DNA from: Cristatella mucedo
Taxonomy: Eukaryota > Bryozoa > Phylactolaemata > Cristatellidae
NCBI GenBank assembly: GCA_009760855.2
Contig: WPIO01000095.1
Location: 278,501-342,500 of the forward strand
Direction of reading: 5' to 3'
Length of the DNA: 64,000 bases
Numbering within the stretch: position 1 is the first letter of the stretch; every line of letters begins with the position of its first letter. A model generated the notes under the pieces. The model worked only from the letters and a program-made list of their open reading frames with translations. It was not told the origin of the DNA and searched no databases. Positions 19,605 through 30,579 of the stretch are shown piece after piece. The translations under genes were made by a program, and so were the position numbers.

Positions 19605-20732
19605 TTATTTCGTGCAGGCTGAATTATGAATCGCAACAGCTTCCGAACTTCTGCATCCGGAAGAAATAAATTTTGGAAAATGCGCAATATGAACATCTTT
19701 CAACTCGTTCACGCAAACGGCCACAAACACGTCCTCCAGATGAATATAATTTGCGCTAGCTGTCACTCTATTCAACTGTGGCAAGAGATCCGTCGTGAGT
19801 GCATAGCACGGTCCGTGTGCAAATGGAGGGAAAGCATTCTTGTCGTACATGTACATTGGCATGTAGTATTTATCGCCGATGTTTCTAAACGGACCATCGT
19901 TGAAGCTAAATAAACCTACAAAAGCCCTTCTTAAGCTGTTATTAGCTGACAGTATAGTTTTCAAGTTGGCTACATTCAACTGTACATCGTCGTCTAGCTT
20001 AACGAGATGACGCGCTTTCCGGCAATTCCTTTCTACCCAGCGAAGCATTGACAGAGTCTTGATCGTTAAGTTGAAGTAATTTTCCTCGAAGTCTATCCAG
20101 ATTATGTCGTTGTAGACTTTGGCTTCTGTCTCTAGCGCTTCGTCATGAGCTGTCTCGGATACGCCGACAAGGAACAGGACGCGGTAGCCTTCTTGGCGAA
20201 ATCGAATCAGTCTCTCGCGATTCGTCATGCGTCTGCTTCGGGATTGAGGAAGCGAGTGAACGACAATTATCGTCGACACGAGCGAGCTGTCGCACGGACC
20301 TGGATCGTATAGAAGCTTGTATTCGCACTTATTGTAAGCGCTGACGTGGCTTCTGTAGAGCATGAACACTCGCTCGGCAGCCTCGAGTCGCAGACCGGTC
20401 TCTCTCTCCAGATCCTGGCGCTGCTCTAGCGACAGGTTCCGTATTTTTCGTACATCCGTAATGTTCTTCGATATGAAGCTCGCATATATGCGCGCGTCTC
20501 GGATGTTCAATTCGGCTGACGTACTCAGGCCGGACATCGCCTGACATTGCGAGACAACCTTGGGGTCATTTCGCGAGTCGTTGAATTGATTTGCTACAGC
20601 AGAGAGTCGTTGACTCGGTGAAGAACTACCCGCCGGATGGCCGTTCGTAACGTACCAAGTCGAAAAACCAAGGAAAACAAGGCCAAAAACTAGAGAAAGC
20701 GAAAACAGCAGTCGACTTCTAGTTCGATACAT
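19605..20732 (-). CDS. Beta-1,3-galactosyltransferase-like glycosyltransferase (GT31), copy 2
   Basis: Predicted Golgi type II membrane glycosyltransferase, 375 residues from the chosen start. The frame is open 48 codons further to 20876. The Met at 20732 is preferred because it is followed by basic residues (YRTRSR) and then a membrane anchor (LLFSLSLVFGLVFLGFSTW). Motifs are 'FEENYFNLTIKTL', 'KLDDDVQ' (metal/nucleotide-sugar binding), 'FAHGPCYALTTDLLPQLN' and 'LEDVFVAVC'. It shares with copy 1 (2741-3964) the lineage-specific 'NKC.Y.LL.DPGPC' and 'HSLP' blocks, so the two are paralogs. It is intronless. Base composition is near average, unlike the GC-rich copy 1. An AATAAA hexamer overlaps the stop codon. 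Confidence 0.92.
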   Translation of the reverse strand: MYRTRSRLLFSLSLVFGLVFLGFSTWYVTNGHPAGSSSPSQRLSAVANQFNDSRNDPKVVSQCQAMSGLSTSAELNIRDARIYASFISKNITDVRKIRNLSLEQRQDLERETGLRLEAAERVFMLYRSHVSAYNKCEYKLLYDPGPCDSSLVSTIIVVHSLPQSRSRRMTNRERLIRFRQEGYRVLFLVGVSETAHDEALETEAKVYNDIIWIDFEENYFNLTIKTLSMLRWVERNCRKARHLVKLDDDVQLNVANLKTILSANNSLRRAFVGLFSFNDGPFRNIGDKYYMPMYMYDKNAFPPFAHGPCYALTTDLLPQLNRVTASANYIHLEDVFVAVCVNELKDVHIAHFPKFISSGCRSSEAVAIHNSACTK

Positions 20733-20879
20733 CGCTGCAATGGCAAGGTTAAGTTTCCCTCTGTCTGTCTGGCTGTGGACGTGGGCTATGCATCGACTAG
20801 AGTGACTTCTTCCTCCAAATATCCCAATCGTACCGTGAAAGCGTACACTGTAGCCCAAGAGATTTACGAACGACAATCA

Positions 20880-22380
20880 TCGGATGCGTGCAAACTATCA
20901 ATGGCGCGTCTGAGCAGCTGCAGTTGGTGTGTGGCGGTAATCCATGCGGTTGATGGAAGAATGGTGGACTGCGACGCAATGTTGGATCTTCTGCAGTTAT
21001 TCAACTGCACAAGGAGTGACCACCTAAAATGATCAAGCGACTAGACGATCACGACATGAGAATTACACTTACGTTTCAAGCACATCTACGATATACAATT
21101 GAAAAGATTTTTCCGGCCGCTTCAGTTGTCGCATGTTACTCACCGACCTATGCGTAAAATCGTACGTCTTGAGCACATCCTTGACTAATCGTATCGACAA
21201 CGATTACAACAACGATTTCTACGAACGCGAACGTTCCTCCGAAAACCACATAATATCAGGCGAGTTGTATGATCCAACAAGTCAACTCAGGCAAATTCTG
21301 GTTGCTTGCAAATTCTGAGGTAACTTTTTCAAGGCAATGCGCAGGCTGAGGAAAAATTTAATGGCATAAACATTAGCGAATGCACGGTCGCAGTTCGACC
21401 AGCTATTAACTGGCCTGCAGGCACGTGATGGGTAGCCTGACCTAGGGGCACCCCACGTGCTCTCGCTATATGAAAAATCTCTATTATGCAAAAAACTCGC
21501 GTTTCTAAGCACGTGCGGCTTGACTAACACCGAGCGGGGTCCATTCAGACATGGATAACTCCTCTAGCCGTCCAAAGATTGCTCAAACAGGAGGGCGAAA
21601 AAGTTGCATTCGTAGTGTTTAAAAATGTGAGATTGCATTGCTTATATGGAAATGTCTTAATTGATTGTAGATCATTGCGTGTGACGGGGTTTTGTGAATA
21701 GTTCAGTTTTCTTCAGAGTCCACACGACCGTATTGGGCACAATCTCCACTCGCCACAACTTCAAACCTTGCCGACGTAAGGGCAAGTGCGCATTTAGCTA
21801 ACTACGCACGTCACTCTCATCTAGGCAGCTCCGATCCTGTGCATGCCGGCGCTGATTGAGCTGTCTGGCCGTCGGCCTACTTGCTAGGTGCAAATCAAAG
21901 CTCCTTATGAAGCTCAGAATTACATCACCGGCTACCTCGGTAGCCTACCAGTAAGATAGGACTTAAAATAAAGTATGACGCTTACACAAGCTTAAAAAAA
22001 CACGCATGTATCCTGCTCGTACAACTAAGCAAAATTCCGTCTAAACTCTAAGGGAAGCTTTTTAGTTGGACCTCTGCTTAGTAAGTATCAATTAATTCTG
22101 CAAAAAAAGAAAGCTAGCAAAGCATACAGAAACGAAAAACAGTTGGCATTGGCGCAGGGTGGAACCTGGATACGTATGGTAAGGCTCTCAAGATCTAATG
22201 TAGGCTTTTTAAGGAATGTCTCAACCACCGTTGTTTTCAAAGGCACAGGGCGATATGTACCTACGCGTATTGATTAGCAAAAATAAATCTATGCATCTCA
22301 TTACGAAAACAGTGGGAGCAAAGTCAAAATACAAGTGGTCTTCTTAAGTCGATAGATAAATTATTAAGCAATAATTTCAA
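20880..22380. other. No gene recognised
   Basis: Upstream flank of glycosyltransferase copy 2 and beyond. Open frames are short and anonymous. No LINE or SINE word from this window was noticed, except that 22290-22380 resembles the segment before the SINE at 19010 ('gtggtcttcttaa'), suggesting an older shared repeat. Confidence 0.4.
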
Positions 22381-22384
22381 TCGA

Positions 22385-22525
22385 TGCTCTAGTTTAACGG
22401 AGAGTTAAGAGGATCGCCTTTAACGAACGAGTTCGTGGACTCGAACCCTACGACATAAGCGAAGTGTCTGGATAGAGATCCCGTTCTCATGGGGTGCTAT
22501 ACGAATGAGTTATGTATAATTTTAT
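22385..22525 (+). repeat. SINE family 2
   Basis: 'cgagttcgtggactcgaacc' (B-box), then 'ggatagagatcccgttctca' and 'tggggtgctatacgaatgag', the LINE-like tail. The preceding 100 bases are similar to those before the SINE at 19010. Confidence 0.65.
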
Positions 22526-22732
22526 ATTTTAAGTGCGATGAGAGAATTGGAGGAGAAACGGAAAGCGGGGCGATGCGAGTTGCAGTCAGGCGGGGATGAC
22601 TGTGAAAGAATGAGTCTAATTTGTTTGATTTCCCCGTAGGTGAATTCGAATAAATACTTTGCTAATTCGCAATTTGCGAATTAGCAAAGATCTCCTCGCG
22701 GCCACATTTTCACTATCGCAGTGGTATGGTCT

Positions 22733-22800
22733 TACTGGTTTGGTCCAGCGGTAAGACGCTCACCCCGACCAAGGCCTGGCTGAAATGGCCTTAATTCGAT
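22733..22800 (+). repeat. SINE family 2 head
   Basis: A tRNA-like start 'ggtttggtccagcggtaaga' and degenerate B-box 'ggccttaattcgatggttga'. No LINE-like tail follows. It resembles a tRNA gene start but no complete cloverleaf can be formed. Confidence 0.5.
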
Positions 22801-23433
22801 GGTTGAATAAAGGCCATTCTCGGCCAGGAAGCCTAAAGCTGAAAGCCTGCCAAGCCTTTCATTTAGACTGCACCTGCAAATGGCTGCTGGGGGAAGTAGA
22901 ACCCCAAATTGGGATACAAGCACTTGAAAAGTGCCTGTCCGAGAAAACCTAGAAACTCTCTGAGAAAGCATCTCCTTGGCCCATCCCGACCGCTCCGAGT
23001 GCATGAAAAGTAGCGGATCTTCTTTCATCCGAATGAGTCGCCGAGGGATTCCGTCAGTGTGGAGGCGAAACGGTTGCCTCTGTCACAGGCACCCCTGGGG
23101 CTGAAACTTGACTAGGATGACAGCTGATGGTCGCTCTCTTACGGCATCGCTGCCTCACTGGTGCCGGTTGATGCCGAGTGTAAGGCGGCGCACCACAACG
23201 CGCGTAAATCTACCCACGACTAATAAATAAAAGGGCGAGTCCAGAAAGCCGTCCGTCAGGGGGACACACTCTCTCAGCGGGGAGGGGGGGTTTGGAATTG
23301 AATTCACTTACACTTCTCAGTATGCTTATAACTGACAGGGCGACAATTTATCTGGGGGCATGCCGATGTGCTACAGGTTCTGTGAAGATTGCCGGGTTTC
23401 GAGCCATGGTCTGATATCTGCACGAGCCAAAGT
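22801..23433. other. No gene recognised
   Basis: No coding region that I can support. A short direct duplication 'tttcaggttcactgcatta' at 23433 and 23457 lies at the start of the next repeat. Confidence 0.4.
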
Positions 23434-24320
23434 TTCAGGTTCACTGCATTAGTGAGGTTTCAGGTTCACTGCATTATCGAGGCCGGCGGGTGGTATTGTA
23501 TATGGTATATAATGGTGTATTTTACACTTGGGAGCTTTGCATGCCTCTTACGCCTCTGCCTTCTTTGATCTGTAGAACAATCAAGTTCTACCCCTTGCCC
23601 TCCTCGCAGAGGCTCCTCCGTGACCCCAGCTGCCATTGGCCTAACCAAACACTGTAAGTGTTTGCAATAATAATAATAATAATAATATAATAATGCACTT
23701 GATATAGCGCTCTCAGAGAACTCAATCTCTCTCTAGGCACTTTACATTTGCTGCAAAGGGAAATGCAAATGAATGGTGAGTAATATCGTACTTCGATAGG
23801 ACACCTCGCGGGAGCTGGCTTGCGATATCCAAAAGTAAAAGAAAACGAGCTTGCAGACGCTTAGCAATTACTCATTTCTTATGGTAGTAACCATAACATA
23901 CTCACAATTGTCAGTATTTTTCTTCCGTTCTCGTATCTAACTGGTTGCAATGTTCCAGCCTAAACGATGTCTGTCCCAACCGCTGGTCTTAGCTCGCTAC
24001 AACGCGGTTGAAGTAGCAATCGTGGTAGCAGGCCACAGCCATTTCCAGCCCCAGAATGCAGCACCTCTCAAAGCTCGCCGCTTGCTCGGTCCGCATAGTT
24101 GTAACCGCAAGTGTTAGTCTTGCGTTGCTTTGCCGGCGGACTGTAAAATGCAGCCCTCTGGGGTACGTTTAAAACACCTGAGGCCACATCTAGGGCGCCG
24201 GAAGTGACAGTTAATTCCTCTCTGACCAGAAGCAGGCTACACGCTGGCGTGAGCGCTTTACCCCATGCGAACGGGAACTGCCGGGTTAGCTAATTGCGCA
24301 ACAAGGGTGCAGCAAACCTA
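23434..24320 (+). repeat. Dispersed ~750-bp repeat, copy 2, with nested LINE insertion
   Basis: Same orientation and nearly the same sequence as 15571-16325, but interrupted after 'cactgtaagtg' by a LINE tail (about 23660-23785) and resuming at 'atcgtacttcgatagg'. The first 20 bases are tandemly duplicated. Confidence 0.85.
23660..23785 (-). mobile_element. CR1/L2-type LINE tail, copy F, nested in the dispersed repeat
   Basis: (AAT)n plus 'gatatagcgctctcagagaa' and 'aggcactttacatttgctgc'. About 125 bases of 3' end only. The uninterrupted copy at 15571-16325 shows the pre-insertion site. Confidence 0.85.
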
Positions 24321-24359
24321 CTGCAAGGAGTAGCGACAGGATGGCGCAGTGCATGGAAC

Positions 24360-25570
24360 ATTTCAGATGTAGTATCCCTGTCTAAGCAAACCCGAATTTT
24401 AGCAGTGTTACCTAGCTGAAAATAGGCAGACTTGATTGTGAAGCTGATGTGGTCGTCAAGTGCAAGGTCACTTTGAAACAGGAAACCTAGAATTCGTGTA
24501 CATTAAATAAGTAAGAGGATTTATGCTGGCAGAGCCTGAATCACACTTGGTTTGCCCATAACAAGTTAGTTAGTTTTTATCATCATTCAATTTAAGAAAG
24601 TTTATAAAAATTTTCTCTGCGTAATCTTTTAGATGGTGTATGTTCTGGTCTGGAGGGGCATAATTGGCCTGGCCTATGTTACACCTCTGGTGAAATAACA
24701 ATAATAATAGTACACTTCACATAGCACCCTCAGATAACTCAATCTCTTTGTATTATAATAATAATAATACATTTGATAAAGCGCCCTCATAGAACTCAAT
24801 CTCTTTCTAGGCGCTTTACAATTGCTGCAAAGGAAGCACGGTCGAATGGTTAGTGGCAGCATGTTCAATAAACGATGCGAAAATTACGCGGTTAGGTGTC
24901 ACATGCACAGGGTCAGCACGCAAGTATGGTTAGTGGTAGCATGCACAGTGTCAGCACGCAGAAGCACATAAAGGACGAGTCCCACGGACCCACTAAATGC
25001 TGTCATAAATAGATGCAGTTTTAGTTTCTTTTTTAATACAGTCAAGTCAGGATATGTCGTGACGCAAGTCGGGAGTAAGTTCCAGGCTTTTGGTGCATAC
25101 GCACTAAAGGCACGGTCTCTAAAGGATTTGAGGTTTATACGATGTATAGGGAAAAAGTTCTATTCCGAAAAGCGTGTGGTACGATGCTTGTCCTGGTGGT
25201 GCAGAAGATCTGATAGGTAAGCTAGAGCCTAAGAATGAAGGGACTTAAAAGTGAGTGACAGAACCTTGAAGTTGATGCGGTGCTTTACTGGTAGCCAGTG
25301 CAGGTCGGCGGGAAGTGGTGAGATGTGTGCACAGGCCGGTAGACCAGCAAGCAGTGAGTTACAGAAGTCGAGACGGGATGGCGAAAATGCACAGACCAAT
25401 TTAGATGCGATATCTCTTTCCAAACAAGCACACATTTTAGCAATGCTATGTAGCTGAAAGTAGGCAGACTTGACTAGGCACTTTATATTTTCTGCAAAGG
25501 AAGCATGATCGCATGTTAGTGGTAGCATGCTCAATAAGCAACGAGAATAACACGATTAGGAGTGACGCAT
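24360..25570 (-). mobile_element. CR1/L2-type LINE pieces, copy G (rearranged)
   Basis: Two or three minus-strand pieces. 24360-24620 matches the internal region equivalent to about 5268-5520 of copy A. 24700-25480 is a 3' region with two successive tails and (AAT)n, coding 'KSAYFQLHSIAKMCACLERD' and 'ADLHWLPVKHRINFKVLSLT'. 25480-25560 is a further 3' tail fragment. The order is not that of one intact insertion, so nested insertion or rearrangement occurred. Confidence 0.75.
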
Positions 25571-25753
25571 GTGGCTATTTTGAGATCATAGCACTGGTGT
25601 TGGCTTATGGCCTGTTGGGATTTATGAGTGTTATTTAATATGCAGTTTTGTTTATATAGTATTTATAAAACATAATATACACTATTATTTAAATACACTT
25701 GGCATGCTGTGGCATGTGTCGTGGTGTGGCATGAGCCAGCTGGCAGACCCCAC

Positions 25754-26456
25754 AGCAGTCTTCCTGCGGTATAAACCGTATACTGACCTCTCCACATCCG
25801 GGAATGCACCCAAGACCCCAACATACCTCCCCTGCTACGAAAACGAATGGCATTAGGCCTTTGACAGTTGCAATCAATCATTTGCTCTACGCACGGTCGA
25901 TATCAACCGCACCGCACCCGCAGAGTATCGACTGGCCAGAAGGGTGGGCGACGGCTAGACAGCGCTTATAGGGCTTTTCCATACTCACTTACACGAGAGT
26001 GGGATCACATCCGGTGTTCCGGGTTCATTGACTACGGAAAGGACGCCCGAGCGCAAAGCCGCTTACGAGCTCGGCATCCGTAGGCTCCTCGTCGCTGGGT
26101 CCGACGACAGCAACAATCGCAGGCTAATGTATCACACTCTCGTGAAAGTGACTATGGAAAGCCCTACGTAAGACCTTCCCCGTGGGAAGGAAAAGAGTAG
26201 AGCACCTGCTTTTAGCGCTGTCTAGCCGTCGCCCACCCTTCCGGCCACTCGACCGATACTCTTGATGCGACGCTATCCGGTGAGAGGCGGTGCTGTGCGG
26301 TTGACATCGGCCATGCGTAGAGCAAATGATTGATTGCAACCGTCGAAGGCCTTATGCCATTCGTTTCCGTAGCAGGGGAGGTATGTTGGGGTCTTGGGTG
26401 CATTCCCGGATGTGGAGAGGCCAGTATACGGTTTATACCGCAGGAAGACTGCTGTA
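25754..26456. repeat. Large imperfect inverted repeat (foldback structure)
   Basis: Left arm about 25754-26015 and right arm about 26126-26456 are reverse complements with high identity. For example, 'gcagtcttcctgcggtataa' at 25755 pairs with 'ttataccgcaggaagactgc' at 26434, and 'gggcgacggctagacagcgc' on the left pairs with 'gcgctgtctagccgtcgccc' on the right. The right arm has about 60 extra bases. The spacer is about 110 bp. It is a foldback-type element or an inverted duplication. Frames through the arms show no known protein. Confidence 0.75.
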
Positions 26457-28150
26457 TCCACGGAGCCAGGGAGAGGGGGAGACGACTCACCCCTGTTAGC
26501 CCTTCCTACGACTGCACCTCCCTATGCCACAACGATGAAGGAGCGGCCCGGGCAGTTCAGCCCCTAGGACTCACGCCTTCCGGATCAACAGGATCAGTCA
26601 TGCGCACGAATGAAACTCTGGCGGAGCCCTCGTTACTAAGCGCACGACCGGCTACCTGCGCGCCCCTCCCCCCAATGCCTGCTGCCTGCGCCCCAACGCC
26701 CCCTGGGTGTAGATCAAGCCTCTCGGCCTCCGTACATCCCGTCCTGCAAAAGCGATTAGGCCTCATACCACCAGTCAGCCAGTCAAAGACTCGTGGCGTT
26801 TGGTGAAGCGGGGGGGGGGCGGGGGGGCGGCGCGGGGCATAGGCGCTAGCCAGGATCCGCAGGACCTGGCTAGCGTAGGCCGGAGCAGCAGTCACCGGTC
26901 ACCTGGCCAGTCGTAGGTACCGCAGTCGACTGCAGCCGCACTTTTCAAGCCGCCGCCGCGTTGCATTCGGCCTCTACTTGAACGGGCTCTCGGGTAGCGG
27001 TGGGTTCGGCCAAAGCGGACACATTGGCAGCAGAGGCGGTGCGGCAGTTGACCTAAGCTCGCGGGGCGTGGATCAAAGGCGAGCATTGACCTACTCGCGC
27101 AGTTGTCCGCATGCTGAGACACTCTCAATGCTCTTTTTGTTGCTTTATCGCTACGATTGTCACCGAGGCAAGGGGCTAGATAGACAGGCCGACGCTCGGC
27201 GCCAGCCTAACTCGATACAGCCAGCTCTTTTGATTACCCGTATTGACAGGGCTTGCCCTCAGACATGCGTACTGCACTTCCAGCTGAATTGCCACTACGC
27301 CTCCAACCCGCATGGATTTCCCTTCTTCCGAGCAGGCCTCAGCCTGGCTTTACCTAACGCTTAGCTACACTCCAACATACTATCTAGTCGTACTGCAAAC
27401 ACTTTTCTGAGAGTGATGATATTAACGGCTTAGCTGAAGTAGCTGGAAAGTACCTGTCTGTCACCACAGCCGGTGGCCGTCGTCCTCTTGTGCTGGCGTA
27501 CAATGGCAGAGGTCGAGCTGAGTCCCGATCGGAAGGCTCTACAGGACGCTTCTTCGAGAACTCCTATTCAACTTCATTCGAAGTCATCGCGACGAATCAG
27601 GCTCGTAGCCACTGCGAGGCTACACTTGACCGTCCACGATCTGGCAATACTGGGAGTACGGTCGAGCACAGCTGGCAGTGCCGGCACCCCAAGTCCGGTC
27701 AAGCAGACTGGGCGAGCAATGACGCACACAAAGAATGCCAATTTAGCGCCCGACAAAAGACTGCATTGACTAGAAAGCAGCCAATGAATGCAAAGCCGAA
27801 TCTGCATACCCTGCTCGGAGCCGCGCTTTTCTTCATCTGTTGATCGAAGGAAATCCAATAGCAGAGCAGGGCACTTAGTTATCTCCAGCCGCAGGCAGAA
27901 GTAGAGAAGTGCTCACCTTGTCTGGTGTGTGCGCGCCTCTCGAGCATGACCGAGTACCTGCTGTACAGCGGTTTGCTCTGTACCTCTCGACCGGACTCCA
28001 GGTCAGCAGGCAGCTAAGCCTCTGGAGTTATTAGGCGATTGTGAGTCATTTATTGCAAGCTGTCAGACTCAAGAGTAGAGATATGTATACAATTTATTCG
28101 TTAACTCGCATTTGCAAAGGCCAAGTCGGCTTGGGAGAAGCTCACGCTCA
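26457..28150. other. No gene recognised; contains a G-rich tract
   Basis: A G-rich tract at 26810-26830 and several open frames on both strands of balanced composition, none recognisable. The region lies downstream of an R2/NeSL-like fragment (minus strand) and could hold decayed parts of that element. Confidence 0.35.
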
Positions 28151-28153
28151 ACG

Positions 28154-28358
28154 TAGACAAAGCAGGCGAAGCGGGCGAGCCGAGCCAGCTGCTGCTACTA
28201 CTAAGCATCTGGCCAGTAGGGCCGAGACCTGCTGTCTCTCGAGACTTGCGCTTTGCCGCGTAGACAAAGCGGGCGAGCCGAGCCAGCTGCTGCTACTACT
28301 AAGCATCTGGCCAGTAGGGCCGAGACCTGCTGTCTCTCGAGACTTGCGCTTTGCCGCG
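28154..28358. repeat. Tandem duplication of ~100 bp
   Basis: 'tagacaaagc' followed by a 90-base block from 'gcgggcgagccgagccagct' to 'cttgcgctttgccgcg' occurs twice in succession (blocks at 28171-28260 and 28269-28358). The first unit has a short extra 'aggcgaagc'. The near-identity implies a recent event. Confidence 0.85.
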
Positions 28359-28651
28359 GCCCACCGACAGCCCCCCGTACTATATGGTGCAGTCGCTAGG
28401 TGCTGCTGAATAACCAGCGACTAAGAGTTCGCACCTGGCGACATATTCACGGACAGCTGAGTAACGCCATCGATCGCCGTAGCATGTGGCCTTGTGAACC
28501 GGCAAACTGGCGCCGTACGACAGCAGAGCCGTTATCCAGCTTCCGAAAGAGCTTTCGGTACCGGTATTCGACTAGGAGCACTGACTACGTCATTTCGTTA
28601 GTCGCGAGATAGGTGCCGAGGGCCCATACGATAAAGACGCACTTCGCGACC

Positions 28652-29050
28652 TCACGGTCCTGACTGAGCAGCACCTCCGCTGGCTCCTGATACTAATAGA
28701 CCTTCCTGGGGGGCTTCCTTGTCCAGAGCGTTGCTGTCGTCATCAAACGGAATCGTCACGTCACAGATCACTGCATAGCAATCCGCGACGACATCCAAGT
28801 CAGGCCGACGTCCAGCAATTGGGTCCAGCTCGTGATACCGATCAACATTGGCGTGCCACTTGAGCAACGTCGGTAGAGCGGCCGCCAGGTGCCCAATAAT
28901 GGCATCATGGTGCTCGCAGATGACCGGCTTCATTGCCTTGCAATGGTTGAAAACATGCGTCTTTGTCTCGTCATCTGGACATCCTTCCTGCCGGCAGGCG
29001 GGTACGTCTGGTCCCACCTCCTACGGACGACCGCACGCTGGATACCAAGA
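28652..29050 (-). pseudogene. C-terminal endonuclease fragment of an R2/NeSL-type LINE
   Basis: On the minus strand, 'CRQEGCPDDETKTHVFNHC' gives the Cys-Cys-His-Cys finger found before the restriction-like endonuclease of R2/R4/NeSL elements. It is followed by a conserved His region, then 'RRPDLDVV' and 'YAVICDVTIPFDD', which are the PD...D-type catalytic residues. About 120 residues, then a stop. The reverse transcriptase part is not seen upstream at 29050-29700. A truncated relic of a site-specific-type LINE. Confidence 0.65.
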
Positions 29051-29301
29051 CGCAAACGACACGCCGAAACCAGCCGAAAGGGAAGTGCGAATACCAGTAC
29101 TGCTACTTCTCCAGCTGCTGCTTGCTGTAGCTACTATTCCTATTGCTTCAGTAAATAGTGCTAACGCTACTAGATCTCTCGAGTGTCGCTTAAATGGCTG
29201 TCGTTTGTGCCGATCTTTGACACCGTGTTAAAAGGAGCGTGACAGCGTGAAGCACCGTGCTGCAAGCTAGTCGTGGTCAAACTCAGTTGGACGACACGCA
29301 G

Positions 29302-29685
29302 CTATTTGACTATCGCGGCATTCCGTTCACTAAATTTAAATTTTAGGGACACGCGAGGCATAAGTAGCCACAAGGACGTAACGGCATGCAAAAGGAGGTT
29401 CTTCAGATAGTCAAAGACGCGAAAATGAGTCGTCGAAAGGCCGAATGAAAAGACAGACAAGCTGCCAACTCCGTCGTCATACAACTTTGGCAAAGGACAT
29501 GTAACCGTATCAGTGCTTTTCGCATCGCCGAGACGCGTTTCCTCATTGTGCATGCAACGTGAGCTAGCAACAGTCTCTTGATTCGAAGAGAAGACGGTAT
29601 CGCCAGAAAGGTCAAAGATATTCAATGCAGCTTGACTAGCATGAGAGCAGCACTCCATACCATTGGTCAGGGCTGGAGCTTCCAC
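29302..29685 (-). CDS. Unrecognised open frame of 127 codons
   Basis: Begins 'MEAPALTNGMECCSHASQAA' and ends after 'RVSLKFKFSERNAAIVK'. Residue composition is balanced and not repeat-like. No motif, signal or relation to a neighbour was recognised. It could be an exon, a decayed element frame, or chance. Confidence 0.2.
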   Translation of the reverse strand: MEAPALTNGMECCSHASQAALNIFDLSGDTVFSSNQETVASSRCMHNEETRLGDAKSTDTVTCPLPKLYDDGVGSLSVFSFGLSTTHFRVFDYLKNLLLHAVTSLWLLMPRVSLKFKFSERNAAIVK

Positions 29686-29699
29686 TAGACGAACTCGGC

Positions 29700-30389
29700 T
29701 ACTGGCTTAGGGCGCTGGGTGCTAGGGGGCGCCAGAAAACTCAAAGATGGCTGTCTTTTGTTAAGGTGTTCATAACTATCACCTAAGCACTTTCCATATC
29801 AAAACTTGCTGGAAGCAATTGAATGAATATCATAGAAAGCCGCCATGCAGTTTTATCCGAACAAGGGAGCAGGAGCAAGGCCGTACGGGCTGCTGTAAGG
29901 GCCGGCCGTAAGGACTGCTTGCAGCCGAGATGGCTGCTACGGGCTTCTGTCGGCAGATCGACGATCTGGTTAATTGGGTGCATTTGTCTTAGTGGGAAAA
30001 CTGCTGCAGCAGGCAGTGAAAGAACTGGGCCGTGCAGCTGAAACCGCCGGTAGTGCCTGGATTTGGTCACAGTCACAGTTGCTCGAAACTCACGCATAGA
30101 ATACCCTAGCAACTAAGAAATGGCTGGAGGGATGTGCAGGTAGTTGTCTTGCAAAGCCGCGACGAGTCATCCATCTAGGGTGCTCAAGCGGGGGGGGGGG
30201 TTGAATCCTCTGTAGCTATCCCTATCCTCAAAGGGCGGCTGCTAGAGAATCCATCCGGGTGCTGGAGAGTCCATTCCTAGCATTCCTAGCTTCAAAGACG
30301 AGTCAAGTATCTAAGGCCTCTGGGTACTGTAGTCCTCAAAGGTGAAAATGAAAGCTAGAGTTAAAGGCCTCAAATTGCCTGTTGTCTGA
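29700..30389. other. No gene recognised
   Basis: Holds a (G)10 run near 30190 and no frame I can support. Confidence 0.4.
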
Positions 30390-30575
30390 CCTGCCGTGAT
30401 GGCACACTAGGTAAGGCGGTTGCTTTTATTACCTCGGTTCCGAGGTCGTGGGTTCGATTCCTGTGGTGGGCGATCCTTTACCGCCACTGCAAGCGGTGGT
30501 GATAGCCGTAAAGGCTCTCCTGTCGCTATATAAAAAAGAGGCTGTTTAAGCAGCTAGGATTTTTTTTTACTGGAG
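30390..30575 (+). repeat. tRNA-derived SINE (family 1), well preserved
   Basis: A-box-like 'gtgatggcacactaggtaag', B-box 'gtgggttcgattcctg', body with 'ccgccactgcaagcggtggt' hairpin, tail 'gctctcctgtcgctatataa' and 'gaggctgtttaagcagctag', then (T)9. This is one of the clearest copies, with the one at 55253-55425. Confidence 0.85.
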
Positions 30576-30579
30576 CCCA

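Noticed and set aside
22733-22800. Functional tRNA gene
   Set aside because: Only A- and B-box-like words are present, no complete cloverleaf, and the same head recurs as part of dispersed SINEs.
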